A stretch of DNA of 42,408 nucleotides from contig UBTA01000064.1 of NCBI GenBank assembly GCA_900468065.1, positions 1 through 42,408 of the forward strand. Reading direction: 5' to 3'. Of the stretch, positions 41,062 through 42,408 are shown piece after piece. The DNA comes from Hyphomicrobiales bacterium. GTDB taxonomy: Bacteria; Pseudomonadota; Alphaproteobacteria; Rhizobiales; Rhizobiaceae. The stretch's first letter is position 1; each line of letters begins with the position of its first letter. The translations under genes and the position numbers were made by a program. Below the pieces are notes generated by a model that saw nothing but the letters and a program-made list of their open reading frames with translations, was not told the origin of the DNA and did not search any database.

Positions 41062-42408
41062 ATGCACCTTAGACTGTCCCATAAGATTGGTCTGCTCGTC
41101 CCGATCGCCGTTGCCGGCATTCTGTCGATCGTTGCCATTTTCATCGTCGAAAAGGCGATCGAGCAGTCTTTCAGGGAAAAGGAGCGTGTGATCGAGGCGT
41201 CGGACAAAGCGCTTCTGGTGCTAGAAAACAAGATGCTTGAGGAGCGCGGCGCGGAAAAGGATTTCCTGCTGCAAAAGAGCGAGGCAGCCGTCCGGCAGCA
41301 CGAGGAGTTTTCCGTTGAAACGCGCGGACAGCTGGAGGTATTGAAGCAGACGGTTCCAGATACCGCGGTCCAGCAGAAGCTGCAGGCGATTGCGGCCGGG
41401 CTCGACATTTATCTTGGCCAATTCAAAGCGCTGGTTGCGGCCAACACCGAGCTCGGGCTCGATTCCTCGAAGGGCCGCGAAGGCGAAATGCGTGGGGCCG
41501 TGCATTCCATCGAGAAGCTGTTGAATGACATCCAGGACAGCGAATTGAAGGCTAGCATGCTGACGATGCGGCGCCACGAGAAGGATTTCATCATGCGCCG
41601 CGACGCCAAGTATGTGGCAAGTCATGAGGCAGAAGCCAAGACCTTTGCAGCATTCAAACCGGAGCGCTTCGGATCGGAAGAAGCGTACGAATCTATCATG
41701 AAGGCGCTGCAGGTCTATCAGGCGACGTTCAAGGCCTACGCGACGATTGCAGCGACCGAGAGCGAAGTGCGAGAGAGCGTTTCAAAGGCATTTTCGGATA
41801 TAGAACCGGTCCTGGCGAGTCTGCCACAGGACCTGGCCAGCCTGCGCCAGTCTGCCGAGGCCGAAAATGCGCAGATGATCGCACGGGCGCAGAATTTCGG
41901 AATTGCAGCGGTGATCGCCGCGATCCTTCTGCTTGCACTCACCGTCTATCTGGTCGGGCGCGGCATCTCCCGGCCGATCGTCGCCACCACGCGTGCGATG
42001 ACCGCCCTTGCCCGTGGTGATACCGCAACGGCCATTCCCTTCACCGGCCGCAAGGACGAGATCGGCGAAATGGCCGGTGCGGTCGAGATTTTCCGCCAGG
42101 CCGCCATTTCCAATCACCGCCTTGAAGAAGAGGCGGAGGAAGCACGGGCTCGCTCCGACGCTGACCGTGTCCGCCTGACACAGGAAGCGGAAGCTGCAGC
42201 TCAAGCGCGTCTGCAGCAGGCGACATCGGGCCTGGCAGCTGGTCTGCGCCGCCTTGCCGCCCGCGATCTGTCCTTCCAGCTCAACGATGCCTTCGCCCCG
42301 GATTTCGAGGCGCTGCGTCATGATCTGAACGCGGCCGTCAAGCAATTGGGCAACACGCTGACTGCTGTCACCCAGTCGGCCGGTTCGATCGACGACGGCA
42401 CGCGCGAA
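41062..42408 (+). CDS. HBM-type methyl-accepting chemotaxis protein (3' end outside window)
   Basis: The first 449 residues of a chemoreceptor cut by the window end. A membrane segment at 8-29 leads into a helical periplasmic domain of about 250 residues. It contains two related segments, EERGAEKDFLLQKSEAAVRQHEE (near 57-80) and TMRRHEKDFIMRRDAKYVASHEAE (near 170-195), the R..EKDF(L/I) motif of helical bimodular (HBM) receptors, which form two stacked four-helix bundles and in Pseudomonas sense organic acids. The second membrane segment is at about 280-300, then HAMP (RPIVATTRAMTALARGDT) and a coiled coil with a second HAMP-like element. ATG 41062 has GGAG 5 nt before it. The cytoplasmic signalling tip lies beyond base 42408. 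Confidence 0.88.
   Translation, partial: MHLRLSHKIGLLVPIAVAGILSIVAIFIVEKAIEQSFREKERVIEASDKALLVLENKMLEERGAEKDFLLQKSEAAVRQHEEFSVETRGQLEVLKQTVPDTAVQQKLQAIAAGLDIYLGQFKALVAANTELGLDSSKGREGEMRGAVHSIEKLLNDIQDSELKASMLTMRRHEKDFIMRRDAKYVASHEAEAKTFAAFKPERFGSEEAYESIMKALQVYQATFKAYATIAATESEVRESVSKAFSDIEPVLASLPQDLASLRQSAEAENAQMIARAQNFGIAAVIAAILLLALTVYLVGRGISRPIVATTRAMTALARGDTATAIPFTGRKDEIGEMAGAVEIFRQAAISNHRLEEEAEEARARSDADRVRLTQEAEAAAQARLQQATSGLAAGLRRLAARDLSFQLNDAFAPDFEALRHDLNAAVKQLGNTLTAVTQSAGSIDDGTRE

Overview
The window reads as a chromosomal segment of a member of the Rhizobiaceae (Rhizobium/Agrobacterium-like alphaproteobacterium). I infer this from the high G+C content, the sequence style of the proteins, and several families that are typical of or restricted to this order: DUF6101, multi-repeat DUF1217, an HPE1-like secreted protein, BA14K, and paired TlyA and TrmA-type methyltransferases. 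There is no prophage, IS element, integron, CRISPR array, tRNA or rRNA that I can see. About 40 genes are supported, the first and last cut by the window edge.

Layout. 1-3.6 kb: tail of a glycine-rich membrane protein, a HigBA toxin-antitoxin pair behind two tandem palindromes, glyS and a DUF523 protein. 3.6-10 kb (minus strand): a membrane protein, an HPE1-like secreted protein with its own terminator, purD, and a two-gene unit coding for a periplasmic polyamine-type binding protein followed by a membrane GGDEF-EAL enzyme. 10-15.2 kb: a fosmidomycin-resistance-type MFS pump divergent from an AraC regulator, a MipA/OmpV outer-membrane protein, ubiA, a 30-residue small protein with ribosome binding site and terminator, and DUF6101. 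15.5-22.2 kb: a large DUF1217 repeat protein, a GlcD-type flavoprotein next to Sua5, a degenerate GGDEF protein and an unrecognised protein. 22.5-25.2 kb: a cobalamin riboswitch leading a Rieske oxygenase/reductase pair of glycine-betaine demethylase type. 25.2-30.4 kb: a palindromic repeat, a small ORF, an EptA-like lipid A phosphoethanolamine transferase, a GH25 muramidase, BA14K and a ZntB/CorA transporter. 30.5-34.5 kb: an acyl-CoA dehydrogenase/crotonase operon behind a symmetric MerR-type operator, a second repeat in the opposite orientation, and a PHB-depolymerase-type esterase. 34.7-42.4 kb: a dCache chemoreceptor, an Acg-type nitroreductase/MarR operon with an AT-rich palindromic operator, two RNA methyltransferases overlapping by 4 nt, and an HBM chemoreceptor cut by the end.

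How the parts fit. Most of the window is housekeeping and metabolism. Two units stand out. First, the binding-protein/GGDEF-EAL pair (genes overlapping by 4 nt, no ABC permease or ATPase nearby) has the architecture of the Vibrio cholerae NspS-MbaA polyamine sensor, so it probably ties periplasmic polyamines to c-di-GMP. Second, the class-II type cobalamin riboswitch sits directly in front of a predicted betaine demethylase, and a possible Shine-Dalgarno-masking structure can be drawn between them. This suggests that vitamin B12 status controls betaine breakdown, which would supply glycine and one-carbon units for tetrapyrrole synthesis. Both assignments rest on motifs and gene order and were not checked by database search.
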